11,267 nucleotides of DNA. Origin: Gemmatimonadota bacterium (lineage in GTDB: Bacteria > Gemmatimonadota > Gemmatimonadetes > Gemmatimonadales > Gemmatimonadaceae). The DNA lies in the NCBI GenBank assembly GCA_947475795.1, contig CANJOX010000072.1, positions 1 through 11,267 on the forward strand, given 5' to 3'. A model generated the notes under the pieces. That model had not been told where the DNA came from. It saw only the letters and a list, made by a program, of their open reading frames with translations, and searched no databases. Both the position numbers and the translations under genes were made by a program. Of the stretch, positions 5,800 through 11,267 are shown piece after piece (positions within the stretch are counted from its first letter, which is position 1; each line of letters begins with the position of its first letter).

Positions 5800-6777
5800 A
5801 TGGCTACTCCGTCTCTCGAGCAGTTGCTCGCCGCGGGCGTTCACTTCGGGCACCAGACCCGTCGTTGGAACCCCAAGATGCGCCGGTTCATCTTCGCCGA
5901 GCGCAATGGCATCCACATCATCGACTTGCAGAAGACGCTCCGTCAGATCGAACTGGCGCAGAAGCTCGTCCGCGAAGTCGTGCTCCGTGGTGAAAACGTC
6001 CTGTTCGTCTGCACCAAGCGCCAGCTGGCGGCCATCGTGAAGGCCGAGGCCGAGCGCTGCGGCGGCATGTTCGTGACGGAGCGTTGGCTCGGCGGTATGC
6101 TGACCAACTTCCAGACCGTCAAGAAGCAGGTCAAGAAGCTCAAGGAGCTCGAGGCCGGCACTGAAGACGGCACGCTCGCCAACTACACCAAGAAGGAACA
6201 GCTTCTCATGTCGCGTCAGCGCGAGAAGCTGGGCAAGTACCTCTCCGGCATCAAGACGATGAACCGCCTTCCGGGGCTGCTGTTCATCATCGACTCGAAG
6301 AAGGAGCGCATTGCCGTTGCCGAAGCCAACAAGCTCGGTGTGCCCATCGTCGCCATCGTGGACACCAATGCCGATCCCGATCTGATCACGGTGCCGATCG
6401 CCGGCAACGACGACGCGATCCGCTCGGTCGAGTTGATCGCCAAGGTTGTCGCCGACACGATCGACGAGGCGCGTCGCGAAGCACCGGCGCGCCCGAGCGA
6501 CGACGAGCAGGAGAGCTACACGTTCTCCAGCGATCGCGGCACGGAGCCGGCCGGTCGTGGTGATCGTGGCGGCCGTGGTGGCGACCGTGGCGGTCAGGGT
6601 GGAGATCGTGGCGCGCCGGGTGGCGGGCAGGGCGCAGACGCGCGTCGTCCGCGCCGCCGTCGTGCCAAGCCGGAAGCGATCGCCGCGCGCTTGAAGCCGG
6701 GCGCTGAAGGCGGCGCGGCTGACGACGCCGCTGGCGAAGCGTCGGCACCGGCTGCCGAGTCCGCTCCGCAGGAGTAA
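5800..6777 (+). CDS. rpsB: 30S ribosomal protein S2 with RGG-rich C-terminal extension
   Basis: Late-assembling small-subunit protein on the solvent side of the 30S, near S1. The core, about residues 1-227, is typical: PSLEQLLAAGVHFGHQTRRWNPKM, FIFAERNGIHIIDLQKT, ERWLGGMLTNFQT, LPGLLFIIDSKKERIAVAEA and IVAIVDTNADPD. The total of 325 residues is far above the usual length (241 in E. coli). The extra segment has a Gly/Arg stretch at 252-278 with three RGG triplets, a basic cluster RRPRRRRAK at 282-290, and an Ala/Glu/Pro tail to 325. It is in frame with unchanged codon style, so it does not look like a frameshift. No Shine-Dalgarno precedes the ATG at 5800 (the upstream bases are CACTCTTCCATC); the start is set by the conserved N-terminus. 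It lies behind a structured leader. Confidence 0.96.
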   Translation: MATPSLEQLLAAGVHFGHQTRRWNPKMRRFIFAERNGIHIIDLQKTLRQIELAQKLVREVVLRGENVLFVCTKRQLAAIVKAEAERCGGMFVTERWLGGMLTNFQTVKKQVKKLKELEAGTEDGTLANYTKKEQLLMSRQREKLGKYLSGIKTMNRLPGLLFIIDSKKERIAVAEANKLGVPIVAIVDTNADPDLITVPIAGNDDAIRSVELIAKVVADTIDEARREAPARPSDDEQESYTFSSDRGTEPAGRGDRGGRGGDRGGQGGDRGAPGGGQGADARRPRRRRAKPEAIAARLKPGAEGGAADDAAGEASAPAAESAPQE

Positions 6778-6790
6778 GGTTCAGGGTGTG

Positions 6791-6812
6791 TGCCTGACCG
6801 GCGGCTCAGGCA
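6791..6812 (+). other. Hairpin 1 in the rpsB-tsf gap
   Basis: TGCCTGA (6791-6797) and TCAGGCA (6806-6812) form seven perfect pairs around an eight-base GC-rich loop, 13 bases after the rpsB stop. No U-run follows. It is likely an RNA structure between two co-transcribed genes. Confidence 0.4.
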
Positions 6813-6829
6813 TCCTCTGGTAGCATCGC

Positions 6830-6857
6830 AACGCCGCCGGCTCAACCCGGCGGCGTT
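6830..6857 (+). terminator. Hairpin 2 in the rpsB-tsf gap (attenuator-like)
   Basis: AACGCCGCCGG (6830-6840) and CCGGCGGCGTT (6847-6857) are eleven perfect pairs with a CTCAAC loop. It is very stable but is followed by CGCACACGC, not a U-run. It may lower read-through or protect the rpsB 3' end, which would let S2 and EF-Ts levels differ. The remaining 86 bases up to tsf show no convincing promoter. Confidence 0.45.
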
Positions 6858-6943
6858 CGCACACGCACCCGCCGCACGACGAGTACGATCGGAAAGACCA
6901 TCGCAACGCAGATTCTGACACTCAGCACATACAGGGCTCGAAG

Positions 6944-7831
6944 ATGACTACGGTGATCACCGCGAAGGCTGTTTCGGAACTCCGCCAGCGTACCGGCGCC
7001 GGCATGATGGATTGCAAGAAGGCACTCGAGGAGAACGGCGGCGACATGGACGCGTCCGTCGAGTACCTGCGTAAGAAGGGCATCGCCAAGGCCGAGAAGC
7101 GCGCCGATCGCTCCACGAGCGAAGGCATCATCGGCGGCGAGATCTTCAACGACGGCCGCTCCGGCGTGCTGGTCGAAGTGGCGTGCGAAACCGATTTCGT
7201 GGCGCGCAATGAAGATTTCGGGAAGGTGGTGGCGCAGCTGGTCGCCCAGCGCGTTCACTCGACGGCGGCCGATGTTGATGCGTTCCTTGCCGAGCCGTTT
7301 GCCACGGACGCGTCCCAGACGGTCGCGGAGTTCATCAAGATTGCCTCGTCGAAGACCGGCGAAGCGGTCAACGTCAAGCACGTGGCGCGTTTCGACGCGG
7401 ACGCCAACGGCGTGGTCGGCATCTACCGCCACCACAACGGCAAGCTGGCCACGCTGGTGCAGGTGACCGCTTCGTCGCCCGAAGTGGCCGCCCACGAGTC
7501 CACCGGTCAGCTCGTGAAATTCATCGCGGAGCACATCGCGGCGTCGGCTCCGCTCGCGGTCGACCGCGCTGGCGTGCCGGCGGAAAAGATCGAGAGCGAG
7601 AAGCGCATCGCTGAGGAGCAGGCGCGTGAGACGGGCAAGCCGGAAGCGATGATCGAGAAGATCGCCACGGGCAAGATCGAAGCCTTCCTCAAGGACGTCA
7701 CGCTGCTACCGCAGGCGTGGGTGCGCGACCCGGCCATCACGATCGCGGCCCTCGTCGCCGATCACGCCAAGCGCGCGGGTGGCACGATCACGGTCGATCG
7801 CTTCGTCCGTTTGCAGCTCGGCGCCGAGTGA
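6944..7831 (+). CDS. tsf: Translation elongation factor Ts
   Basis: Guanine nucleotide exchange factor that recharges EF-Tu from the GDP to the GTP form. It has 295 residues, within the family range. The N-terminal UBA-like domain reads [21 protein letters not shown] and [18 protein letters not shown]. The EF-Tu contact motif is C81[11 protein letters not shown]. The core domain follows with [20 protein letters not shown] and [12 protein letters not shown], and a dimerisation-type segment ([26 protein letters not shown]) ends it. The ATG at 6944 has a modest AGGG (6933-6936) seven bases upstream. The gene follows rpsB as in most bacteria, across a 166-base gap with two hairpins, and its TGA overlaps the pyrH GTG. 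Confidence 0.97.
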   Translation: MTTVITAKAVSELRQRTGAGMMDCKKALEENGGDMDASVEYLRKKGIAKAEKRADRSTSEGIIGGEIFNDGRSGVLVEVACETDFVARNEDFGKVVAQLVAQRVHSTAADVDAFLAEPFATDASQTVAEFIKIASSKTGEAVNVKHVARFDADANGVVGIYRHHNGKLATLVQVTASSPEVAAHESTGQLVKFIAEHIAASAPLAVDRAGVPAEKIESEKRIAEEQARETGKPEAMIEKIATGKIEAFLKDVTLLPQAWVRDPAITIAALVADHAKRAGGTITVDRFVRLQLGAE

Positions 7832-8556
7832 GCGCCGTGGGCGCCACGGACAAGCGCTACACGCGCATTCTCCTGAAGCTCTCCGGCGAGGCACTCGCCG
7901 GAGATCGCGGCGTCGGGTTCGATTTTGAGCGGATCGGGTCCTTCGCGGACCAGATCGTCGAGGTGGCGCGCATGGGCGTGCAGCTCGGGCTGGTGATCGG
8001 GGGCGGAAACATCGTTCGTGGTACGCAGCTGTCGCAGATGGGGATGGACCGGGTGGGCGCCGACTACATGGGCATGCTCGGAACCGTCATCAACGCCATG
8101 GCGATGCAGGATGTCCTCGAAAAGAAGGGGCTCGACACCCGGGTCATGACGGCGATCCGGATGGAAGAGCTCGCGGAGCCGTACATCCGGCGGCGGGCGT
8201 TGCGCCATTTTGAGAAGGGGCGCACCGTGATCTTTGCCGCCGGGACGGGTAACCCGTACTTTTCCACGGACACGGCGGCCGTGCTTCGTGCGATCCAGAT
8301 GAAGGCCGACGTCATCATCAAAGCCACCAGCGTCGATGGCGTGTATTCGGCGGATCCGAAGAAGGATCCCAACGCCACGATGTATGAATCGATCAGTTAT
8401 CGCGATGTGATGCTCGAAGAGCTCCGTGTCATGGACCAGACGGCCATCACACTGTGCAAGGAGAATCAATTGCCGCTGATCGTGCTCAATCTTCACACGC
8501 CTGGCGCCATCGCACGCGCCATCAACGGCGAACGCGTAGGGACACTGGTTTCATGA
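7828..8556 (+). CDS. pyrH: Uridylate (UMP) kinase
   Basis: Bacterial-type UMP kinase of the amino acid kinase fold, converting UMP and ATP to UDP in pyrimidine nucleotide synthesis. Its 242 residues match the family (241 in E. coli). Motifs are LLKLSGEAL near residue 17, the glycine loop GGGNIVRG at 58-65, the UMP-site helix segment [20 protein letters not shown], and [19 protein letters not shown] in the C-terminal half. The GTG at 7828 overlaps the tsf stop as GTGA, which argues for coupled translation; a second GTG at 7837 (MGATDKRYT) is possible. Neither start has a clear Shine-Dalgarno. The stop overlaps the frr start as ATGA. Confidence 0.96.
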   Translation: MSAVGATDKRYTRILLKLSGEALAGDRGVGFDFERIGSFADQIVEVARMGVQLGLVIGGGNIVRGTQLSQMGMDRVGADYMGMLGTVINAMAMQDVLEKKGLDTRVMTAIRMEELAEPYIRRRALRHFEKGRTVIFAAGTGNPYFSTDTAAVLRAIQMKADVIIKATSVDGVYSADPKKDPNATMYESISYRDVMLEELRVMDQTAITLCKENQLPLIVLNLHTPGAIARAINGERVGTLVS

Positions 8557-9107
8557 GCACCATTGCGCAGATCCTGAAGGACACGAAGAGCGGTATGGAA
8601 AAGGCCCTCGAGGCCTCCAAGCGCGACTTCTCCGGCATTCGCACCGGCAAGGCATCGCCGAGCATGCTCGACAGCATTAAGGTCGAAGCCTACGGTTCGC
8701 TGGTCCCCCTCAATCAGGTGGCTCAGGTGTCCGCACCAGAGCCTCGTATCCTGCTGGTCACCCCGTTCGACAAGGGGCAGGCCAAGGTGATCGAAAAGGC
8801 GATCCGCGAGTCTGAGCTCGGACTCGATCCGGCCCATCAGGGTGGGGTGATCCGGGTGCCGCTGCCGTCCATGAACGAGCAGCGACGGAAGGAGCTCGTA
8901 AAGGTGCTCAGCAAGCTGGCGGAGGATGGCCGGATTGCCATTCGTCACGCCCGCACCGACGCGCGCGACAAGGTCAAGAAGCTCGATGGCGTGTCTGAGG
9001 ACGATAAGAAGCACGCGGAGAAGGACCTCCAGAAGCAGCACGATGATTTCATCGGCAAGCTGGAGTCGATGCTCAAGACGAAGGAAGCCGAGATCATGGA
9101 GGTTTGA
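8553..9107 (+). CDS. frr: Ribosome recycling factor
   Basis: Splits post-termination ribosomes together with EF-G. Its 184 residues are normal (185 in E. coli). Segments visible are [45 protein letters not shown], the conserved [20 protein letters not shown] block, and a C-terminal charged helix of the three-helix bundle ([20 protein letters not shown]). The ATG at 8553 overlaps the pyrH stop (ATGA) and gives the canonical [13 protein letters not shown]-terminus; the longer open frame reaching back to 8454 lies within pyrH and is not needed. AGGGA lies about ten bases upstream. Confidence 0.97.
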   Translation: MSTIAQILKDTKSGMEKALEASKRDFSGIRTGKASPSMLDSIKVEAYGSLVPLNQVAQVSAPEPRILLVTPFDKGQAKVIEKAIRESELGLDPAHQGGVIRVPLPSMNEQRRKELVKVLSKLAEDGRIAIRHARTDARDKVKKLDGVSEDDKKHAEKDLQKQHDDFIGKLESMLKTKEAEIMEV

Positions 9108-9140
9108 GTCGGCGTTTCGGACAGCTCGCTGAGGCGCCCC

Positions 9141-9905
9141 TTGCCCCCGCCCGACATGGCTGATCTGGAAGCAGACCTGTTGGCGCGCATCCGCGTGCAT
9201 GGGGCGGTGCCGCGGCACATCGCCATCATCATGGACGGCAACGGCCGGTGGGCGCGTGAGCGCCTCATGCCGCGGCCGTTCGGTCACCGCTCGGGCATGA
9301 AGACCGTGCGGTCGGTGGTCGAAGGCTGCCTTGAGGCCGGCGTCGAGTGGTTGTCGCTCTTCGCCTTCTCGCAGGAGAATTGGCAGCGGCCGGAAACGGA
9401 AGTGTCCGCCTTGATGTCGCTGCTTGAGGAATTCATTGCGCGCGAAGCGGACGAACTCAAACGGCAGGGCGTTAGGGTGCGCGTCCATGGCGATTTGCAT
9501 CGCCTCAACGGACCCGCCGCCGCCGCGGTCGATCGCATCGTCAGTGTGACCGCCGGGGGGACCCGGCTCGGGCTAAACCTCTTCATCTCGTACGGCGGAC
9601 GTGCCGAACTGGTGCGGGCCGCGCAGCTACTCGCGCGCGACGTGCAGGCCGGTCGGCTCACACCCGAGGCGATCACGGAAGATGAATTCCGCGCACGGCT
9701 GTTCACGGCCGACTGCCCTGATCCCGACCTGCTGATCCGGACGTCGGGCGAACAGCGGCTGTCGAATTTCCTGCTTTGGCAGGTCGCATACGCCGAACTG
9801 TACATCTCCAACGTGCTGTGGCCTGACTTCGGGCGCCCGGCACTGTACGAAGCGATCTGTGATTTTCAGCGTCGCGACCGACGGTTCGGACGCGTGACCC
9901 CATGA
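9141..9905 (+). CDS. uppS: Di-trans,poly-cis (undecaprenyl) diphosphate synthase
   Basis: cis-Prenyltransferase that extends farnesyl diphosphate with isopentenyl diphosphate to make the C55 lipid carrier for peptidoglycan and other envelope polymers. It has 254 residues. The signature IAIIMDGNGRWARERLMPRPFGHRSG contains the catalytic Asp (residue 32). FAFSQENWQRP carries N80 and R83, and LIRTSGEQRLSNFLLWQVAYAELY contains R200 and R206, the conserved arginines of the diphosphate site. Two starts compete: TTG 9141 has GAGG (9131-9134) six bases upstream, while ATG 9156 has none but gives MADLEADLLARI. I favour TTG on ribosome-binding grounds, with modest certainty. A 33-base gap follows frr; the stop overlaps a 23-codon micro-ORF. 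Confidence 0.95.
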   Translation: MPPPDMADLEADLLARIRVHGAVPRHIAIIMDGNGRWARERLMPRPFGHRSGMKTVRSVVEGCLEAGVEWLSLFAFSQENWQRPETEVSALMSLLEEFIAREADELKRQGVRVRVHGDLHRLNGPAAAAVDRIVSVTAGGTRLGLNLFISYGGRAELVRAAQLLARDVQAGRLTPEAITEDEFRARLFTADCPDPDLLIRTSGEQRLSNFLLWQVAYAELYISNVLWPDFGRPALYEAICDFQRRDRRFGRVTP

Positions 9906-9976
9906 TGCGTCCGGCGACGGTGGCGTGCGTTGCCGGTGACGATCAATCGACCCTGACTCTGCCCCGGTCCGCGTGA
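9905..9976 (+). CDS. Candidate 23-residue micro-ORF linking uppS to cdsA
   Basis: ATG 9905 overlaps the uppS stop (TGATG), and the TGA at 9974-9976 overlaps the cdsA GTG start (GTGA). The ORF therefore fills the only sizeable uppS-cdsA gap exactly. The peptide starts MRPATVACVAGDD and ends LPRSA. It has no recognisable domain, signal or Shine-Dalgarno. If translated it would more likely act by carrying ribosomes to cdsA than through its product. It may equally be chance in stop-poor GC-rich sequence. Confidence 0.25.
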   Translation: MRPATVACVAGDDQSTLTLPRSA

Positions 9977-10839
9977 AAGAACTCGCCAAACGTGCCGTTG
10001 TTGCCATCGTCGCTGCGCCGGTGGCGCTCGGGGCGATCTGGATCGGCGGCGCCCCGCTCGCGACCGCGGCCGGTGGTTTGTCCGGCGTCGCCGCGTGGGA
10101 GTACTTCCGGCTCGCCCGCGAGGGCGGGCGCACGCCGATGAGCATCGTGGGCATCGTGCTCAGTGCGCTCATTCCGCTCGCCGTGCATGCGCAGTTCCTC
10201 GGTGTGATCACCCTTCCGCTGGTGATCTGGACGCTGGTGCCGCTCGCTGTGCTGGCGCTGTCCATCTGGCTGCGCGGCGTGGACGGCCAGCCGCTCGGCT
10301 CGGCCGCGATCACGATTTTCGGAGCGCTGTATACCGGCGGAACACTGAGCTACCTCTACGCCCTGCGCTATTTCGGCTACGCCGTCGGCGACACCGCCGG
10401 TGCGCTGGTCGTCATTCTGCCGGTGGTGCTGACGTGGGCGAGCGACACGGGCGCGTATTTCACCGGCCGGGTGATCGGTGGACCGAAGCTCATTCCCTCC
10501 GTGAGTCCGGCCAAGACGATCTCCGGCGCCGTCGGAGGCGTGGTTGCCACTGTCGCGGCGTGCGCGGCGTTCGTGCACCTGCTGCTGCGACCGCAGGCGC
10601 AACTAGCCTTTAGTCCCCTGGGGCTGATCGTGTTCGCCGTGTGTATCAGCGTGACAGCGCAGATCGGTGACCTCACGGAATCGCTGCTGAAGCGCGAGGC
10701 GAAAGTAAAGGACAGCGGCACGTTCTTTCCCGGGCACGGCGGTGTGCTCGACCGGCTCGACTCGTTGTTCTTCGTGCTCCCGGTCGCGTACGCGTTGTAC
10801 TACGCGCTCCTGCTGCCGGCGCCGGGGGCATTACTATGA
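9973..10839 (+). CDS. cdsA: Phosphatidate cytidylyltransferase (CDP-diglyceride synthase)
   Basis: Integral membrane enzyme that makes CDP-diacylglycerol from phosphatidic acid and CTP, the branch point of bacterial phospholipid synthesis. Its 288 residues form several hydrophobic helices, from AVVAIVAAPVALGAIWIGG at the N-terminus through ALVVILPVVLTWASDTGAYF to VLPVAYALYYALLL at the end. The family signature is complete at residues 237-263: S237-LLKREAKVKDSG, then FFPGHGGVLDRLD. SDTGAYFTGRVIGG and SPAKTISG are further conserved sites. The GTG at 9973 gives a standard KELAKRAVVA N-terminus but has no Shine-Dalgarno. It overlaps the stop of a micro-ORF, so initiation may depend on upstream translation. 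The stop overlaps dxr as ATGA. Confidence 0.95.
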   Translation: MKELAKRAVVAIVAAPVALGAIWIGGAPLATAAGGLSGVAAWEYFRLAREGGRTPMSIVGIVLSALIPLAVHAQFLGVITLPLVIWTLVPLAVLALSIWLRGVDGQPLGSAAITIFGALYTGGTLSYLYALRYFGYAVGDTAGALVVILPVVLTWASDTGAYFTGRVIGGPKLIPSVSPAKTISGAVGGVVATVAACAAFVHLLLRPQAQLAFSPLGLIVFAVCISVTAQIGDLTESLLKREAKVKDSGTFFPGHGGVLDRLDSLFFVLPVAYALYYALLLPAPGALL

Positions 10840-11267
10840 CGGACGGTCTGTTACCGGTGGCACCGGTGGGTGTGGCGATCCTGGGCTCCACGGGGTCAAT
10901 CGGGACAAGTGCCTTGCGCGTGCTGGCGCGCCAGCGTGAGCGGTTCGTACCGGTCGCGCTCACGGCGAATGGGAACGCGGCAGCACTCGCCGCCCAAGTG
11001 GCCGAATGGCGTCCGTCGTTTGCGGGACTGGTGCAGCCGCATGCCGATGCGCCCGCTCAGTGGAGCCGTGGGCCTTCCTGTCTGATCGATGCCGCCTCAC
11101 ATCCGGACGCCTCGATCGTCATCAATGCGGTCGTCGGCGCGGCGGGCTTGCCGGCAACGCTCGCGGCACTGCGGCTCGGCAAGCGGGTCGCACTCGCCAA
11201 CAAAGAAACCCTCGTGGTCGCCGGTGCCATCGTCACGGCAACGGCGCAGGCGCACGGCGGCACGCTC
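10836..11267 (+). CDS. dxr: 1-deoxy-D-xylulose 5-phosphate reductoisomerase, N-terminal part (cut by window end)
   Basis: Second enzyme of the MEP isoprenoid pathway, converting DXP to MEP with NADPH; it feeds the precursor used by UppS. The frame is open from ATG 10836 to the last base (144 codons). It shows the NADPH-binding VAILGSTGSIGTSALRVL (G17-STGSIG-23) and NAVVGAAGLPATLAAL at 97-112, followed by GKRVALANKETLV at 115-127, where most family members read LANKES. The segment between the two motifs looks shorter than in E. coli. The ATG overlaps the cdsA stop (ATGA), with a G-run (10824-10828) seven bases upstream. The catalytic and C-terminal domains lie beyond the window. Confidence 0.94.
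   Translation, partial: MTDGLLPVAPVGVAILGSTGSIGTSALRVLARQRERFVPVALTANGNAAALAAQVAEWRPSFAGLVQPHADAPAQWSRGPSCLIDAASHPDASIVINAVVGAAGLPATLAALRLGKRVALANKETLVVAGAIVTATAQAHGGTL

Noticed and set aside
5769..5993. 74-codon plus-strand frame beginning in the rpsB leader and overlapping rpsB out of frame
   Set aside because: Most of it is the alternate frame of rpsB. The GGCGGA ahead of its ATG is only two bases away, too close, and the peptide is Arg/Pro/His-rich shadow-type sequence. A role as an upstream ORF cannot be excluded but has no support.
6541..6620. Tandem DNA repeat or CRISPR-like array in the 3' part of rpsB
   Set aside because: The repetition is in-frame Gly/Arg coding with irregular 6-12 base units; there are no spacers and no constant repeat.
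6884..6889. TACGAT as a -10 element for a tsf promoter
   Set aside because: No -35-like hexamer lies 16-18 bases upstream, so it is not supported.
7717..7827. N-terminal extension of pyrH inside tsf
   Set aside because: The conserved UMP kinase N-terminus begins after the GTGA overlap at 7828, and the upstream part is an alternate frame of tsf.
8454..8552. N-terminal extension of frr inside pyrH
   Set aside because: The canonical RRF N-terminus starts at ATG 8553 with a stop/start overlap; the extension is out-of-frame pyrH.

Overview
The window is a GC-rich chromosomal segment from a free-living bacterium. Nearly every stretch codes for protein, third codon positions are mostly G or C, and many genes overlap by 1 to 4 bases. 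There are no transposases, integrases, phage genes, tRNAs, rRNAs or CRISPR arrays. Gene content and style fit a Gemmatimonadota-like organism or another GC-rich phylum. That placement is an inference from gene order and protein flavour and was not tested.

Left block, bases 1-4141, plus strand. This is an acyl-CoA carboxylase locus: the 3' part of a propionyl-CoA-type carboxyltransferase beta subunit, a biotin carboxylase (accC) and a separate biotin carrier protein. A TrmA/RlmD-type [4Fe-4S] RNA uracil methyltransferase sits between the last two. All junctions are stop/start overlaps (GTGA, ATGA), so the four genes look translationally coupled. The carboxylase would convert propionyl-CoA (or a related acyl-CoA) to the carboxylated product using ATP, bicarbonate and biotin.

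Middle, bases 4120-4807. A perfect 10-bp inverted repeat spans the end of the carrier gene, where it meets mscL (mechanosensitive channel, minus strand) tail to tail. The 284-base gap between the divergent mscL and rplM genes holds a good sigma-70-type promoter (TTGACA-17-TAACCT) for the right block, a leader hairpin, and two near-identical 16-base direct repeats.

Right block, bases 4808-11267, plus strand. The order is rplM-rpsI-(hairpin, leader)-rpsB-(two hairpins)-tsf-pyrH-frr-uppS-cdsA-dxr (cut by the window end). Ribosomal proteins L13, S9 and S2, elongation factor Ts and ribosome recycling factor serve translation. UMP kinase serves pyrimidine nucleotide supply. UppS, CdsA and Dxr serve isoprenoid, cell-wall lipid carrier and phospholipid synthesis. 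The order from rpsB on is the widely conserved bacterial growth cluster.

Most genes are ordinary. The points worth a second look are an 18-bp structured hairpin in the rpsB leader, an RGG-rich C-terminal extension on S2, a 23-codon micro-ORF fitted exactly between uppS and cdsA, the methyltransferase inside the carboxylase operon, and the direct repeats in the mscL/rplM gap. I see no clearly new multi-gene system here.
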